The notes: generated by a model not told the origin, from the sequence alone. Shown: positions 42,702 through 51,870, counted from the stretch's first letter. The stretch is 64,000 bases of DNA from CAZLWA01 sp964563165 (GCA_964563165.1 CAZLWA010000052.1:11040-75039); one strand, 5' to 3'. Numbers and translations are program-made.

Positions 42702-43790
42702 TCATCCTTCATTGAGGGCTTTTTCCAGTACGGCTGCGGTATGCTGCACCAGCGAAATAATTTTTGCGTACGGCATGCGTTTCGGCCCGATCACACCGAC
42801 CGTTCCGGTGACGCCTCCCATTCGGTAGTTTGCGGTTATAATACTGCAGGCGTTCATCTTTTGATTATCGTTTTCACCCCCGATGGTAACCGCCACCCCG
42901 GCGTTTTTCGAACGCTCGCTCAATAAATCCACAAATTGATTCTTTTCTTCTAACAATTGAATAATCGCGTACATGCCGCTCGGATCGGCAAAATCCGGTT
43001 TCGATAAAATATTATTGGTACCGGAATAACTCAGTAGGTTTTTGTCTTCAAAATTAAATAATATATCGGCCGACCGCAAAAACACGCGCACGAATCCTTC
43101 TTCCTGGTCCTCAAAGCGGTAACGCAAATCCCGCACGCGCTCGGAAAGCGTCTTGCGAATCTCGGCAACCGACAATCCGCTCAGACGTTCATTCAGCAGC
43201 TGGCTCACATGAACCCATTCCTCCCGCGATCGGTTTGAGCGCACTTCAAGCACTACCGTTTTAACAAATCCGGACTTCAAACTCAATTCCGCAAGAATCC
43301 GGTCCGGCGCGATTGCGATCAAATCCAGTTTTTTAAAAATGGATAAATTAAAGCGCGGCGAAAGAATAATTCCCAATTCGTTGGAAATCTTTGCCAACGC
43401 TTTGGACGAGAAATAAAGAATTTCATCGATGCCCTCGGATAAACGAAAAATTTTTGTTGAGATCTCCTGCACCGTAGACGAAATCACATGCTGTTCTGCT
43501 GCGCTCAGCTGACCGGTATCCATCATGTCGTCAACATACGCCCGATAACCGCGGTCGGTCGGGACACGGCCGGCCGACGGATGCGGATGGCCTAAATAGC
43601 CTTGCTCTTCCAGATCCGCCATGATGTTCCGAATGGTGGCGGCGCTCCATTCAACGGGCAGGTGCTTGGACATAAACCGGGAACCGACCGGGCTGCCCGT
43701 CTCGATAAAGTGCTGCACGACATATTTCAGAATTAATTTTTCCCGCTCAGATGGATTCATAGTCACCGGTTTTTTAAAATGATTAATCAT
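42702..43790 (-). CDS. hrcA: Heat-inducible transcription repressor HrcA
   Basis: A 362-residue repressor. The N-terminal winged helix is clear ('ILKYVVQHFIETGSPVGSRF', 'SAATIRNIMADLEEQGYL', 'HPSAGRVPTDRGYRAYVD'), followed by the GAF-like domain and the family's C-terminal 'GVTGTVGVIGPKRMPYAKII'. I use the ATG at 43790 because AGGG stands 5 nt upstream; the ATG at 43760 would match the usual family start equally well. HrcA binds CIRCE elements and represses groE and dnaK operons. I see no CIRCE in the 68 bp upstream of the gene. Confidence 0.95.
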   Translation of the reverse strand: MINHFKKPVTMNPSEREKLILKYVVQHFIETGSPVGSRFMSKHLPVEWSAATIRNIMADLEEQGYLGHPHPSAGRVPTDRGYRAYVDDMMDTGQLSAAEQHVISSTVQEISTKIFRLSEGIDEILYFSSKALAKISNELGIILSPRFNLSIFKKLDLIAIAPDRILAELSLKSGFVKTVVLEVRSNRSREEWVHVSQLLNERLSGLSVAEIRKTLSERVRDLRYRFEDQEEGFVRVFLRSADILFNFEDKNLLSYSGTNNILSKPDFADPSGMYAIIQLLEEKNQFVDLLSERSKNAGVAVTIGGENDNQKMNACSIITANYRMGGVTGTVGVIGPKRMPYAKIISLVQHTAAVLEKALNEG

Positions 43791-43858
43791 GAAGACCCTG
43801 CGCCGTCGTTCGCGTGACGTCGCAGCAGATGAAGATCGCGTCAACCACGTTGCGAGTT

Positions 43859-44824
43859 CTATTCCAGCTCCACGCCGCCTTCTTTGTAAACGCACAACCC
43901 AAAGCCCTCTGTGCCGATCCACAAGTTGTCATTTTTTCCGATGGTCAGAGCGGTCACGCGATTCTTGGGCAATTGTGAATTCGACTCCGTAAACACGGTC
44001 CAACTTGTCCCGTCGAATTTGGCAAGCCCTTTATTGGTACCGATCCACTTGTTTCCCGCAGCATCTATGGCAATGCATTTGACGATGTTGTCCGGAAGAT
44101 CGGAATTCGAAGAGGTGTAGAGGGTCCATTTTTTTCCGTCAAATTTTGCCAACCCTCCGGATAAACCCAACCATTTAGTACCGTTCTTTTCTATCACAAT
44201 GCATCGCGTATTGATTCCCCAGATTTTGGACATGGAGGTATCCATCGTGGTCCACTTCTTACCGTCCAATACGGCTACACCAGACGCGGTACCGACCCAT
44301 ATCGCATCTTTGCTGTCCACCGTTACGCAATTCACGATCTCATCCGGCAGTCCCGGGAACGAAGCATGGTAGATCGTCCAGCTGGTGTCTTTAAATCTCG
44401 CCAATCCATTGCCGGTGCCGATCCATTTCGCATCTTTGCTGTCAATTGCGACGGAAAAAATTGAATTCGCAGGAATGCGTGAATTCGAAAGATCAAACGC
44501 GTCCCAATTCGTTCCATCAAATGTGGACAAACCCAAAGAGGTTGAAATCCATTTGACATGTTTCCTGTCTATGACGATAGCTTTCACATCGTTATCCGGC
44601 AAACCGGAGTTGGACTCGGCCAGCCCCGTACGCTGCCTCTCGGACGGATCAAATTTCATTATGCCGGCTTTTGTTCCGTACCAAATAGCACCGTCTTCTT
44701 CGGCAATCGACGACACGATGTCCCCTTTCGTACTGCTGTAAACAATCCATTCCGGCTTACTTCCGCAGGCTTGCATCCACACGGCAGCCAGCGCCAATCC
44801 GGTAACGATAAGAATATTTTTCAT
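43859..44824 (-). CDS. Beta-propeller lipoprotein of the two-component-regulator type
   Basis: A 321-residue protein with a lipoprotein-type signal ending in 'MQAC' (Cys20, loose lipobox). The rest is a regular array of about seven repeats of roughly 40 residues, each with 'DGTNWDAFDLSNSRIPAN...VAIDSKDAKWIGTGNGLARF', the Reg_prop pattern of sensor propellers in Bacteroidetes hybrid two-component systems. Here there is no kinase domain, so it is a stand-alone lipid-anchored propeller, likely periplasmic or outer-membrane bound. Its ligand is unknown. It is followed by hrcA on the same strand after 68 bp. Confidence 0.88.
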   Translation of the reverse strand: MKNILIVTGLALAAVWMQACGSKPEWIVYSSTKGDIVSSIAEEDGAIWYGTKAGIMKFDPSERQRTGLAESNSGLPDNDVKAIVIDRKHVKWISTSLGLSTFDGTNWDAFDLSNSRIPANSIFSVAIDSKDAKWIGTGNGLARFKDTSWTIYHASFPGLPDEIVNCVTVDSKDAIWVGTASGVAVLDGKKWTTMDTSMSKIWGINTRCIVIEKNGTKWLGLSGGLAKFDGKKWTLYTSSNSDLPDNIVKCIAIDAAGNKWIGTNKGLAKFDGTSWTVFTESNSQLPKNRVTALTIGKNDNLWIGTEGFGLCVYKEGGVELE

Positions 44825-44897
44825 AAGGGTTCCTCCTGAGTTTTTTTAGTGACTGTACTTGGTAATCAGGGTGCAAAGCAGCTTCTTCTTTTGCGGG

Positions 44898-45932
44898 TTA
44901 TTCAATGACCCACGTGTCCCCTTGATCCAATAATTTAGTCAGATTGCCGGCGCCTGCCTTATCTTTGGCAAAGGCAATTTGCGTTTTCATATCCTGATCG
45001 TAACAGTTCTTGGCAACCGCACGGAACACGCCGATCGGAGTAGGCAAATCAGGATTTTCGGTCATTTGGCTGTAAATGAACGCCAGCGTCGGATCCGTAA
45101 ACTTCACATTGTGTACGAGAAGATCGCTCGTCGAATATTTTCCGTCGTCCAGATTGACCACCGTCGGCGTGAAGCCGTCCAAACGGATGCCTTTGTCACG
45201 GTTCTTTCCGAATACGAGCGGTTTTCCGTCTTCCAACAAGATGGTAGTGTCGGGTTTCGTGTCTTTTTCCGTCAGCGTTTCAAATGCGCCGTCATTAAAG
45301 ATATTACAGTTTTGATAGATTTCGACAAACGAGGTTCCCTGGTGGCGGTGGGCCGCGCGCAGCACATCCTGCATGCTTTTCGGATCGCGATCCAGGGCGC
45401 GGGCTACAAAACTTGCTCCGGCGCCGAGCGCCGCCGCAATGGGATTGAACGGATGTTCGAGCGAGCCCATCGGCGTGGACTTGGTAATTTTGCCGATCTC
45501 CGATGTGGGCGAATATTGTCCTTTGGTCAAACCGTAAATCCGGTTGTTGAAAAGCAAATAATTAATATTCAAATTTCGGCGAATCACATGCATGAAATGA
45601 TTGCCGCCGATGCTGAGCGCATCGCCGTCGCCGGAAATGACCCAGACGTCCAGGTCGGGATTGGCCAATTTAATTCCCGTTGCCACTGCCGGGGCACGTC
45701 CATGGATGGTGTGAAACCCGTAGGTATTCATATAGTACGGGAACCGGCTTGAGCAGCCGATACCGGAAACGAACACATATTTTTCCTTGGCGATGGCAAA
45801 TTCCGGCAGCGTGCGCTGGACGGTTGCCAGAATTGCATAGTCGCCGCAACCCGGGCACCAGCGGATATCCTGATCGGATTCAAAATCTTTTTTGGTTTGA
45901 ACTATTTTCGGAATTTCAGCTACGGCGTCCAT
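44898..45932 (-). CDS. korB: 2-oxoacid:ferredoxin oxidoreductase, beta subunit
   Basis: A 344-residue thiamine-diphosphate subunit. The ATG at 45932 has GGGAGG 5 nt upstream; a longer frame exists without support. The 'RWCPGCGDYAIL' iron-sulfur motif lies near residue 24, 'GIGCSSRFPYYM' at about 56, and the ThDP/magnesium motif 'ISGDGDALSIGGNHF...NN' near residue 100. It pairs with the gamma-alpha subunit encoded just upstream, with a 17-nt gene overlap. The pair is most like 2-oxoglutarate:ferredoxin oxidoreductase, making succinyl-CoA and reduced ferredoxin (reversible). Substrate identity rests on overall similarity only. Confidence 0.94.
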   Translation of the reverse strand: MDAVAEIPKIVQTKKDFESDQDIRWCPGCGDYAILATVQRTLPEFAIAKEKYVFVSGIGCSSRFPYYMNTYGFHTIHGRAPAVATGIKLANPDLDVWVISGDGDALSIGGNHFMHVIRRNLNINYLLFNNRIYGLTKGQYSPTSEIGKITKSTPMGSLEHPFNPIAAALGAGASFVARALDRDPKSMQDVLRAAHRHQGTSFVEIYQNCNIFNDGAFETLTEKDTKPDTTILLEDGKPLVFGKNRDKGIRLDGFTPTVVNLDDGKYSTSDLLVHNVKFTDPTLAFIYSQMTENPDLPTPIGVFRAVAKNCYDQDMKTQIAFAKDKAGAGNLTKLLDQGDTWVIE

Positions 45933-47769
45933 TGGCACCTCCCAGGATATCGATGATTTTATTTTCAATTTCACGTGCGGTAAAGGGCTGTCCGGAAACC
46001 TTATTTAAACCGATCACATCAATCAGATATTCCGCCCGGATCAATTTGGATAATTGTCCCAAATTAATTTCGGGAATGAGAATATGCTTGAACCGTTTGA
46101 GAATGGGGCCCAGATCCTTTGGAAAAGGGTTGATCCATCTCAGATGGGCACGCGAAACTTTCAGGCCTTTCTTCTCACAGCGTTCCATCGCGGTACGGAT
46201 CGCGCCATACGTTCCGCCCCATCCAAGGACAAGCAAAGCGCCGGAATCTTCTCCGAATATTTCTGTCGGCGGGAGAAAATCCGCGATACGCTTCACTTTT
46301 TCCGCGCGGATTCGGCACATGTAATCATGATTTTCCGGTTCATAATTGACGCCGCCGGTAATATTTTTCTTTTCCAATCCGCCGATACGGTGTTCCAGCC
46401 CAACCGTTCCCGGAGTCACCCACGCACGCGCGAGGGTCTTTTCTTCACGCAGATACGGAGCAAACGTACCGCTGCCTTTGTGGCGCGAAAAATCGAAATC
46501 GGGTAACGTATCCGGTTTCGCGATTAGCCAGGGTTCCGCTCCGTTTCCGATGTAGCCATCCGACAAGAGGATTACCGGCGTCATGAATTTGACGGCCATA
46601 TGGGCTGCTTCGTAGGCCACTTGAAAGCAATCTGCCGGACGTGACGCCGCTAGGACCGGCACGGGCGATTCTCCGTTACGTCCGTACAAGGCCTGTAATA
46701 AATCCGCTTGTTCTGTTTTTGTCGGCAACCCGGTACTCGGTCCCGCGCGCTGAACATCGATGATCACCAAAGGCAATTCCGTCATCACCGCAAGGTTGAT
46801 CGCTTCGCTCTTTAGGCAAAGACCCGGGCCGGACGTCGTCGTGACCGCAAGGCTTCCGGCAAACGAGGCGCCGATCGCCGCGCAGACGGCGGCAATTTCA
46901 TCTTCCGCCTGGAATGTTTTGACGCCGAAATTCTTATATTTTGCAAGTTCATGGAGAATATCGCTCGCCGGCGTGATCGGATATGACCCCAGGAATAATT
47001 CCAGCCCTGATCTCTGCGAGGCCGCGACAAGTCCCATCGCGATCGCTTCGTTGCCTCCGAGGTTTCGATAGGTACCGGGCGGGAGTTTCGCAGGATGGAT
47101 CTCGTAGGAATTGACGAACGCTTCCGTGGCCGCGCAATACGCATAGCCCGCTTTCAGAGCCAGAACATTGGCTTCCGCAAGCAGGGGTTTTTTTGAAAAT
47201 TTTTCCTGTAAAAACTGTATCGTGCTGTCCATCGAGCGGTTGAAAAGCCACGAAATCATGCCGAGCGCAAAAAAGTTTTTGCATCGCTCCATGCCTTTGT
47301 GATCCAATCCCGTGTCGCGCAGCGCGGCTTTGGTGTGCGCTGACATTTCTACTTTGAACGTTTGGTACCCTGCGACCGTGCCGTCCTCGAGGGGGTTCGT
47401 TGCGCAGGCGGCCAGTTTCAGATCTTTCTCGGTAAAGCTGTCGGCATTGACAATTAATACACCGTTCGCTTTGAGCGATTTGATATTCGCTTTCAGCGCA
47501 GCAGGGTTCATTGCTACGAGCACGTCCACTTCATCACCCGGCGTATGAATGTCATAACTTCCAATATGCAGTTGAAATCCGCTCACACCTGCAAGGGTTC
47601 CGGCAGGAGCGCGAATTTCCGCAGGAAAATCCGGAAGGGTCCCTACATCGTTGCCGAAAAGCGCGGACGTGTTGGTGAGTTCATTCCCCACCAGCTGCAT
47701 ACCGTCGCCGGAATCCCCGGCCAGACGAATGGTGACTTCTTCTAAATTTAAAACAGATTCAGCCGACAT
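45916..47769 (-). CDS. korA: 2-oxoacid:ferredoxin oxidoreductase, fused gamma-alpha subunit
   Basis: A 617-residue fusion. The N-terminal gamma domain (about 1-190) has 'IRLAGDSGDGMQLVGNELT' and 'DVLVAMNPAAL'; the alpha (pyrimidine-binding) domain follows with 'FLGSYPITPASDILHEL', 'QAEDEIAAVCAAIGASFAG' and 'TTTSGPGLCLKSEAI'. The C-terminal 'LGWGGTYGAIRTAMERC' belongs to domain II. It is the usual two-subunit arrangement seen in many anaerobes and some aerobes using the reductive TCA cycle or ferredoxin-linked TCA. No delta or ferredoxin gene is adjacent. A ribosome-site overlap couples it to the beta subunit. Confidence 0.95.
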   Translation of the reverse strand: MSAESVLNLEEVTIRLAGDSGDGMQLVGNELTNTSALFGNDVGTLPDFPAEIRAPAGTLAGVSGFQLHIGSYDIHTPGDEVDVLVAMNPAALKANIKSLKANGVLIVNADSFTEKDLKLAACATNPLEDGTVAGYQTFKVEMSAHTKAALRDTGLDHKGMERCKNFFALGMISWLFNRSMDSTIQFLQEKFSKKPLLAEANVLALKAGYAYCAATEAFVNSYEIHPAKLPPGTYRNLGGNEAIAMGLVAASQRSGLELFLGSYPITPASDILHELAKYKNFGVKTFQAEDEIAAVCAAIGASFAGSLAVTTTSGPGLCLKSEAINLAVMTELPLVIIDVQRAGPSTGLPTKTEQADLLQALYGRNGESPVPVLAASRPADCFQVAYEAAHMAVKFMTPVILLSDGYIGNGAEPWLIAKPDTLPDFDFSRHKGSGTFAPYLREEKTLARAWVTPGTVGLEHRIGGLEKKNITGGVNYEPENHDYMCRIRAEKVKRIADFLPPTEIFGEDSGALLVLGWGGTYGAIRTAMERCEKKGLKVSRAHLRWINPFPKDLGPILKRFKHILIPEINLGQLSKLIRAEYLIDVIGLNKVSGQPFTAREIENKIIDILGGANGRRS

Positions 47770-47959
47770 GGTCTATTCCCTTTCACCCAATTTTTCCTGA
47801 GTTCCTGTGTCTGAATTGAGATAATTTCATGAATACAAAGCACTTGGGCAATATAGAAAATTTTACGTTAAGTAGCAAGGGCGTTTATGGAACACGGAGG
47901 CTTGGAATATTTTTTGGGAGGAGGTTAGAAGGCGTCAATAACCCGATCGCAAGGAGTCG

Positions 47960-48481
47960 TTATTCGGTGAGGGTAAATAAATTCTTCAGAGCTTCGCTCG
48001 TGATGGTAACGGGCGCAGAAGGATCTTCTCCGGCGTTTTTGGCAGGCTTGCTTTGGCGCACGTCGGTTTTTTCTACGCCGCCGCTGCCGGCTATCTTTAC
48101 GAGTGCAACGCCCATTCCGGTTTCAGCATACAGGCCCTCCGTGATGGCAGACATCCCGGAAATCTTGATCGCATAAATTCCGTCCGTCAGCGGTTTTGAC
48201 TGGGTGGATGTGGATTGAAGCAAGTTCATTCCGTATTGTATCTTGCGGGCGTGGCCGGGAATGCCTGTGGTACGCCAGTATTCCTCGCCCTGTTTTTTGT
48301 CATCGTGTTCCGTCTGCCGGTACTTAATTACCGTGAGATTGAAAAAATCAATCGTCATCGGTACGCCGGATGTGGTACTCCACTCGATATCCCACGGCCG
48401 GCCGGCCAGCGAAATGGTTTTTTGCTGAGGTTTAGTTACAGAATCTTTGATCTGAATTAATAATCTTTCTTCTGCCATCAT
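47960..48481 (-). CDS. Unknown protein coupled to the exonuclease-like gene
   Basis: A 173-residue protein I do not recognise. It has no signal peptide and no membrane segment. The centre ('PMTIDFFNLTVIKYRQTEHD', 'GEEYWRTTGIPGHARKIQYG') looks like an alternating beta structure with several aromatic residues; the C-terminal ~45 residues are polar and probably disordered. The first ATG overlaps the stop of the preceding gene as TAATG, so the two proteins are made together and may interact. It is followed by 190 bp without a gene before korA. Confidence 0.75.
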   Translation of the reverse strand: MMAEERLLIQIKDSVTKPQQKTISLAGRPWDIEWSTTSGVPMTIDFFNLTVIKYRQTEHDDKKQGEEYWRTTGIPGHARKIQYGMNLLQSTSTQSKPLTDGIYAIKISGMSAITEGLYAETGMGVALVKIAGSGGVEKTDVRQSKPAKNAGEDPSAPVTITSEALKNLFTLTE

Positions 48482-49128
48482 TACCAATCCACCGCCACTT
48501 TCAAAACGTTTGGAGCTGCATTATTCTGCGAATCGCTGTACAGCACATGACCGTTGAATTGCCCGTACTCGACGATCTCTCTTAATACTTTCACATCCTG
48601 CCTGCAGTATTCAATAATTTCATCCACGCGCCCCTCTTTCCACCACTGCAGTGCCAACAGCCCGTCGGCGCTTTTGCCGACCTGGAGCGTCGCCGTTGCC
48701 ACGTTATCCAGGCGGATGCGGTGCTTGAGCTTGCCGCTTAAATATTGAGCGACGTCAAATGATTTCTTGCCGATCTCGGCTACATCGCCGTAATGCGACA
48801 AAACTTTGCTGTCAAAATTATCTCCGTTGAAGGACACCACCATGTCAAACGCGTTCATGTAAAGGATCATCCCGGCAATATCTTTTTCATACCACACTTT
48901 GTAGTCATCGCCCGGAGCATACGTGACCGCCACGGAGACCAGCATCTTATCTGCGTTGTCCCAGCCGCCCACTTCTTCTGCGCGTTTTTGTGTTTCGACA
49001 TCGTAAAATACGAGACGCTTGTTTTCGGTCAATTTTCGGGACGAAACTTCAGCGACTCCCGACAATTCAAAATGCGAATAACAGCTGAACCAAAATTCAG
49101 CAGGATACCGTTCTTCGTACGCGCTCAT
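48481..49128 (-). CDS. RNase H-like 3'-5' exonuclease domain protein (YprB-like)
   Basis: About 215 residues with a ribonuclease H-like fold. Acidic residues expected at the active site are visible: 'VFYDVETQ' (DxE), 'VVSFNGDNFDSKVL' and 'EIIEYCRQDVKVLREIVEYG'. It looks like the predicted exonuclease domain of the YprB/RNase_H_2 group. The start is uncertain: ATG at 49128 or a TTG at 49149, neither with a good ribosome site. It shares one base with the next gene (TAATG). The group's cellular role is not firmly known; DNA repair or RNA processing is plausible. Confidence 0.8.
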   Translation of the reverse strand: MSAYEERYPAEFWFSCYSHFELSGVAEVSSRKLTENKRLVFYDVETQKRAEEVGGWDNADKMLVSVAVTYAPGDDYKVWYEKDIAGMILYMNAFDMVVSFNGDNFDSKVLSHYGDVAEIGKKSFDVAQYLSGKLKHRIRLDNVATATLQVGKSADGLLALQWWKEGRVDEIIEYCRQDVKVLREIVEYGQFNGHVLYSDSQNNAAPNVLKVAVDW

Positions 49129-49194
49129 GTGTGGATTCAAAATGTTCAATGACCGCCCGCCGGCAGGACGGGACGGGCCGAAGCCGCGAAATTC

Positions 49195-49716
49195 TTATTC
49201 ATGCCCATAGGTAACTAATGAAACAACCCGATGACCTTTTAATTTATCGCGCCCGTTTAGAAACGTCAGTTCTACGAGTACGCCGATGCCGGCCACTTTT
49301 CCGCCGAGCATTTCCACCAAATCGCACGAGGCGCGCAGCGTGCCGCCCGTCGCCAGCAAGTCGTCCACGAGCAAAATTCTCTGTCCTTTTTTGATGGCGT
49401 CTTTGTGAAGATGCAGCGTATTTTGACCGTATTCCAGTTCATACGAAGCGGATACTGATTCCGCGGGCAATTTGCCCGGCTTGCGCACCGGAATAAATCC
49501 GACGCCCAATTCATAAGCGATCACCGAACCGAAAATAAATCCGCGCGATTCGATACCGGCCACGGCGTCAATTTTACTTTTTGAAAATGACTTTAATATT
49601 TCCCTGGCTGATTTTTTCAGCGCCTTGCCGTTTTTGAGGAGGGTCGTAATATCTTTGAAATGGATTCCCGGCTTGGGAAAATCCGGGACTTCACGAATGA
49701 GTTTTTTATAATCCAT
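49195..49716 (-). CDS. apt: Adenine phosphoribosyltransferase
   Basis: A 173-residue type I phosphoribosyltransferase of standard length. It begins 'REVPDFPKPGIHFKDITTL', has 'AVAGIESRGFIFGSVIAYEL' and 'PVRKPGKLP', and the PRPP loop 'RILLVDDLLATGGTLRA' near residue 115. It recycles adenine to AMP using PRPP. It starts 6 bp after the acylphosphatase stop, in an operon with acyP and the diguanylate cyclase gene. Confidence 0.97.
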   Translation of the reverse strand: MDYKKLIREVPDFPKPGIHFKDITTLLKNGKALKKSAREILKSFSKSKIDAVAGIESRGFIFGSVIAYELGVGFIPVRKPGKLPAESVSASYELEYGQNTLHLHKDAIKKGQRILLVDDLLATGGTLRASCDLVEMLGGKVAGIGVLVELTFLNGRDKLKGHRVVSLVTYGHE

Positions 49717-49721
49717 GATCT

Positions 49722-49997
49722 CTATTCCGCAATCTGAAAATCCTCAAAGGTACCGGTGAAATTTTTCCAACTCACTTCAACTTCCTGTACGCGCGCAAAC
49801 GAGGGTCCCCTGTGAAGATGATCAATAAAATCCTCGATAGAGGTTTGCTCCCCTTCGACCCGAACGAAAACATCGCCGGTGCTGAGGTTTTTTGTAAATC
49901 CCGTCAGATTCAATTCCCGTGCGCGTCTGTGTGTATACCATCGAAAGCCAACGCCTTGAACAAGTCCGCGGACCGTGATTTCGGCTCCGGCGTTCAT
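49722..49997 (-). CDS. acyP: Acylphosphatase
   Basis: A 91-residue acylphosphatase. The signature 'VRGLVQGVGFRWYTHRRARE' has the phosphate-binding loop and catalytic Arg, and 'TGFTKNLSTGDVFVRVEGE' carries the second conserved Asn. The enzyme hydrolyses acyl phosphates such as carbamoyl phosphate and 1,3-bisphosphoglycerate. Its ATG overlaps the stop of the diguanylate cyclase gene by 4 nt (ATGA), so it is translated in a coupled way. Confidence 0.96.
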   Translation of the reverse strand: MNAGAEITVRGLVQGVGFRWYTHRRARELNLTGFTKNLSTGDVFVRVEGEQTSIEDFIDHLHRGPSFARVQEVEVSWKNFTGTFEDFQIAE

Positions 49998-50965
49998 GTC
50001 AATTGTTTGTATTCTTCCAAATCGTTACAGACAATGACCTTGTTGCGCCCGGTCATTTTCGCTTCATACAACGCTTTGTCCGCCCACTCGAGCAATTGAA
50101 ATTCATCTTTGATAGGCTCGTTCGGAAGCGACGCAATACCGACGCTGATGGTCTTCCTGATCGAATGGTGTTCGTCCTTGAATTCGTAATCCTCCACCTT
50201 TTTTCGAATACGTTCGCCCACGATACGTGCATCGACGGTTGTCGTATCGGGAAGAATCGCCAGAAATTCTTCTCCGCCGAAGCGGCCGCAAATATCGACC
50301 AAACGTGCCGTGTCTAATATGATCTTTGCAATATCCTTGAGCACGATATCGCCGAAGTTGTGTCCGTACGTGTCATTCACACTTTTAAAATGATCGGCGT
50401 CAAACATCAAACAGGATAACGGGCGTTTGTAACGCACGGCACGGCGGAATTCGTCTTCTAATTTGCGGTTCAGATACCGGCGGTTGTACAGCCGCGTCAA
50501 CTCATCCGTTACGGACAATTCTTCCAATTGTTTGTTCGCATTGCGTAACGAATCGTTTAACTGCTTGATGCGCAGCATCGACCGGATACGCGCCGTCAGT
50601 TCGCTCATGTCGTACGGCTTGGTCAAATATTCATCCGCACCGCAATCGAGCCCTTCAATCTTACTCATCAATTCGCTCTTGGCCGTCAGCAGAATAATCG
50701 GAATGTACATGCCTTCCGGTGTGGCCTTGACGCGTTTGCACACTTCAAACCCGTTGAGTTTGGGCATCATCACGTCGAGCAAAATAATATCCGGTACCAG
50801 CGCTTCCGCCTTTTGCAGCGCTTCTTCTCCGTCTTTAGCGGTATGCACGTCGTACTTCATCTTGGACAACAGCAGTTTTAGAATGTACAACCCGTCATCG
50901 TCGTCGTCCACGACCAGTACGCGCGTGGTCCTTCGTTCGCTCGTGTTATCCGCCGGCTCTACCAT
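49994..50965 (-). CDS. PleD-like response regulator with GGDEF domain
   Basis: A 323-residue protein. A receiver domain (about 14-135) has the acidic pocket 'VLVVDDDDDG', the phospho-acceptor Asp in 'ILLDVMMPKLNGFEV' and the Lys in 'EYLTKPYDM'. A short coiled linker leads to a GGDEF diguanylate cyclase domain (about 160-310) with 'TDELTRLYNRRYL', 'FDADHFKSVND' and an active 'GRFGGEEF' motif. It should make cyclic di-GMP when phosphorylated. No cognate histidine kinase is adjacent. It is the first gene of a unit with acyP and apt. Confidence 0.95.
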   Translation of the reverse strand: MVEPADNTSERRTTRVLVVDDDDDGLYILKLLLSKMKYDVHTAKDGEEALQKAEALVPDIILLDVMMPKLNGFEVCKRVKATPEGMYIPIILLTAKSELMSKIEGLDCGADEYLTKPYDMSELTARIRSMLRIKQLNDSLRNANKQLEELSVTDELTRLYNRRYLNRKLEDEFRRAVRYKRPLSCLMFDADHFKSVNDTYGHNFGDIVLKDIAKIILDTARLVDICGRFGGEEFLAILPDTTTVDARIVGERIRKKVEDYEFKDEHHSIRKTISVGIASLPNEPIKDEFQLLEWADKALYEAKMTGRNKVIVCNDLEEYKQLT

Positions 50966-50983
50966 CCACCGTTCCTCAGTTGG

Positions 50984-51685
50984 TTAAAAATCGCCGCGAG
51001 AGGGTTTCAAAATGATCTCTTCAACCCCATTCGCATCGGATTGCGTATAGGCATAGATCACGGCGTTGGCAACATCCGACGCCGATAACATTTGCTTTCT
51101 GTCAAAACCCGCCGGCTGCGTATCCCAAAACGGCGTGTCCACGGCACCCGGGATGATCGCCGTCACTTTGATCCGGTGTGCGCGCATTTCTTCGCGCAGC
51201 ACCTCGGTAAATCCCAGTGCCCCGAATTTCGACGCGGCGTAGGCACCGCAGTTGGGAAATCCTTTCTTGCCCGCGCTGGATCCGATGGTGAAAATATGCG
51301 CCTTTGGGCTTTGCTTCAACATGGGAAAGAATGTTTTTGTCATCAGGAAAATTCCTGTGAGATTCGTGTCCAGGGTCGCCTGCCAATGTTCGAACGACAT
51401 GTCCGTGATCGGCTCAAAATAACCCGTACCGGCGTTGTTGACGAGCACGTCCACGTGCGAAAACTTATTTGCAATTTCCGCATGCAGGCGATGGACCGCA
51501 TCGAACGACGATACGTCGTACGGAAAAATTTCAACGGATTTGGAATTTATTTTTTCAGCCAGCGACTCCAAATGCGAGCGGTTACGCGCCACGGCTAACA
51601 CCGTAAAGTCCGCCTTAGCGAAGGATTCCGTTATCGCGGCGCCGATACCTCTGCTTGCGCCGGTCACCAAGGCAATCTTTTTCAT
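50984..51685 (-). CDS. Short-chain dehydrogenase/reductase
   Basis: A 233-residue classical SDR. The cofactor motif is 'LVTGASRGIG' at residue 6, the 'VNNAG' motif is near 85, and the catalytic set is Ser in 'TIGSSAGKKG' and Tyr/Lys in 'AYAASKFG'. The substrate cannot be told. The general pattern (PGAVDTPFW) is like 3-oxoacyl-ACP reductase and sepiapterin-reductase-like enzymes. It is 18 bp upstream of the diguanylate cyclase gene. Confidence 0.92.
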   Translation of the reverse strand: MKKIALVTGASRGIGAAITESFAKADFTVLAVARNRSHLESLAEKINSKSVEIFPYDVSSFDAVHRLHAEIANKFSHVDVLVNNAGTGYFEPITDMSFEHWQATLDTNLTGIFLMTKTFFPMLKQSPKAHIFTIGSSAGKKGFPNCGAYAASKFGALGFTEVLREEMRAHRIKVTAIIPGAVDTPFWDTQPAGFDRKQMLSASDVANAVIYAYTQSDANGVEEIILKPSRGDF

Positions 51686-51775
51686 TCAAAAAGCTTATAT
51701 CGTTTTCAAGAATGTGATTTTCAAGTTAATCAAACTCATGCGGAGTTTCAATAACTTTTTTTATTTCTTGACGAC

Positions 51776-51823
51776 TCCCGGAATGTATCGAAAACTTCCC
51801 GGGCGGCTGCGCCGTGCGGCGCT
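51776..51823. repeat. Palindromic intergenic element
   Basis: Between the UbiA and SDR genes. It contains TCCCGGAATGTATCGAAAA, close to TCCCGATGCATCGAAAA at 41678, and then the palindromes CCCGGG and GCGCCGTGCGGCGC. It looks like a member of a dispersed palindrome family; no gene is present in this 185-bp gap. Confidence 0.5.
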
Positions 51824-51870
51824 CCCAAATGACCCTGACCGGCATTTGTTCAAGAAAAGCTTGGGTGAAG

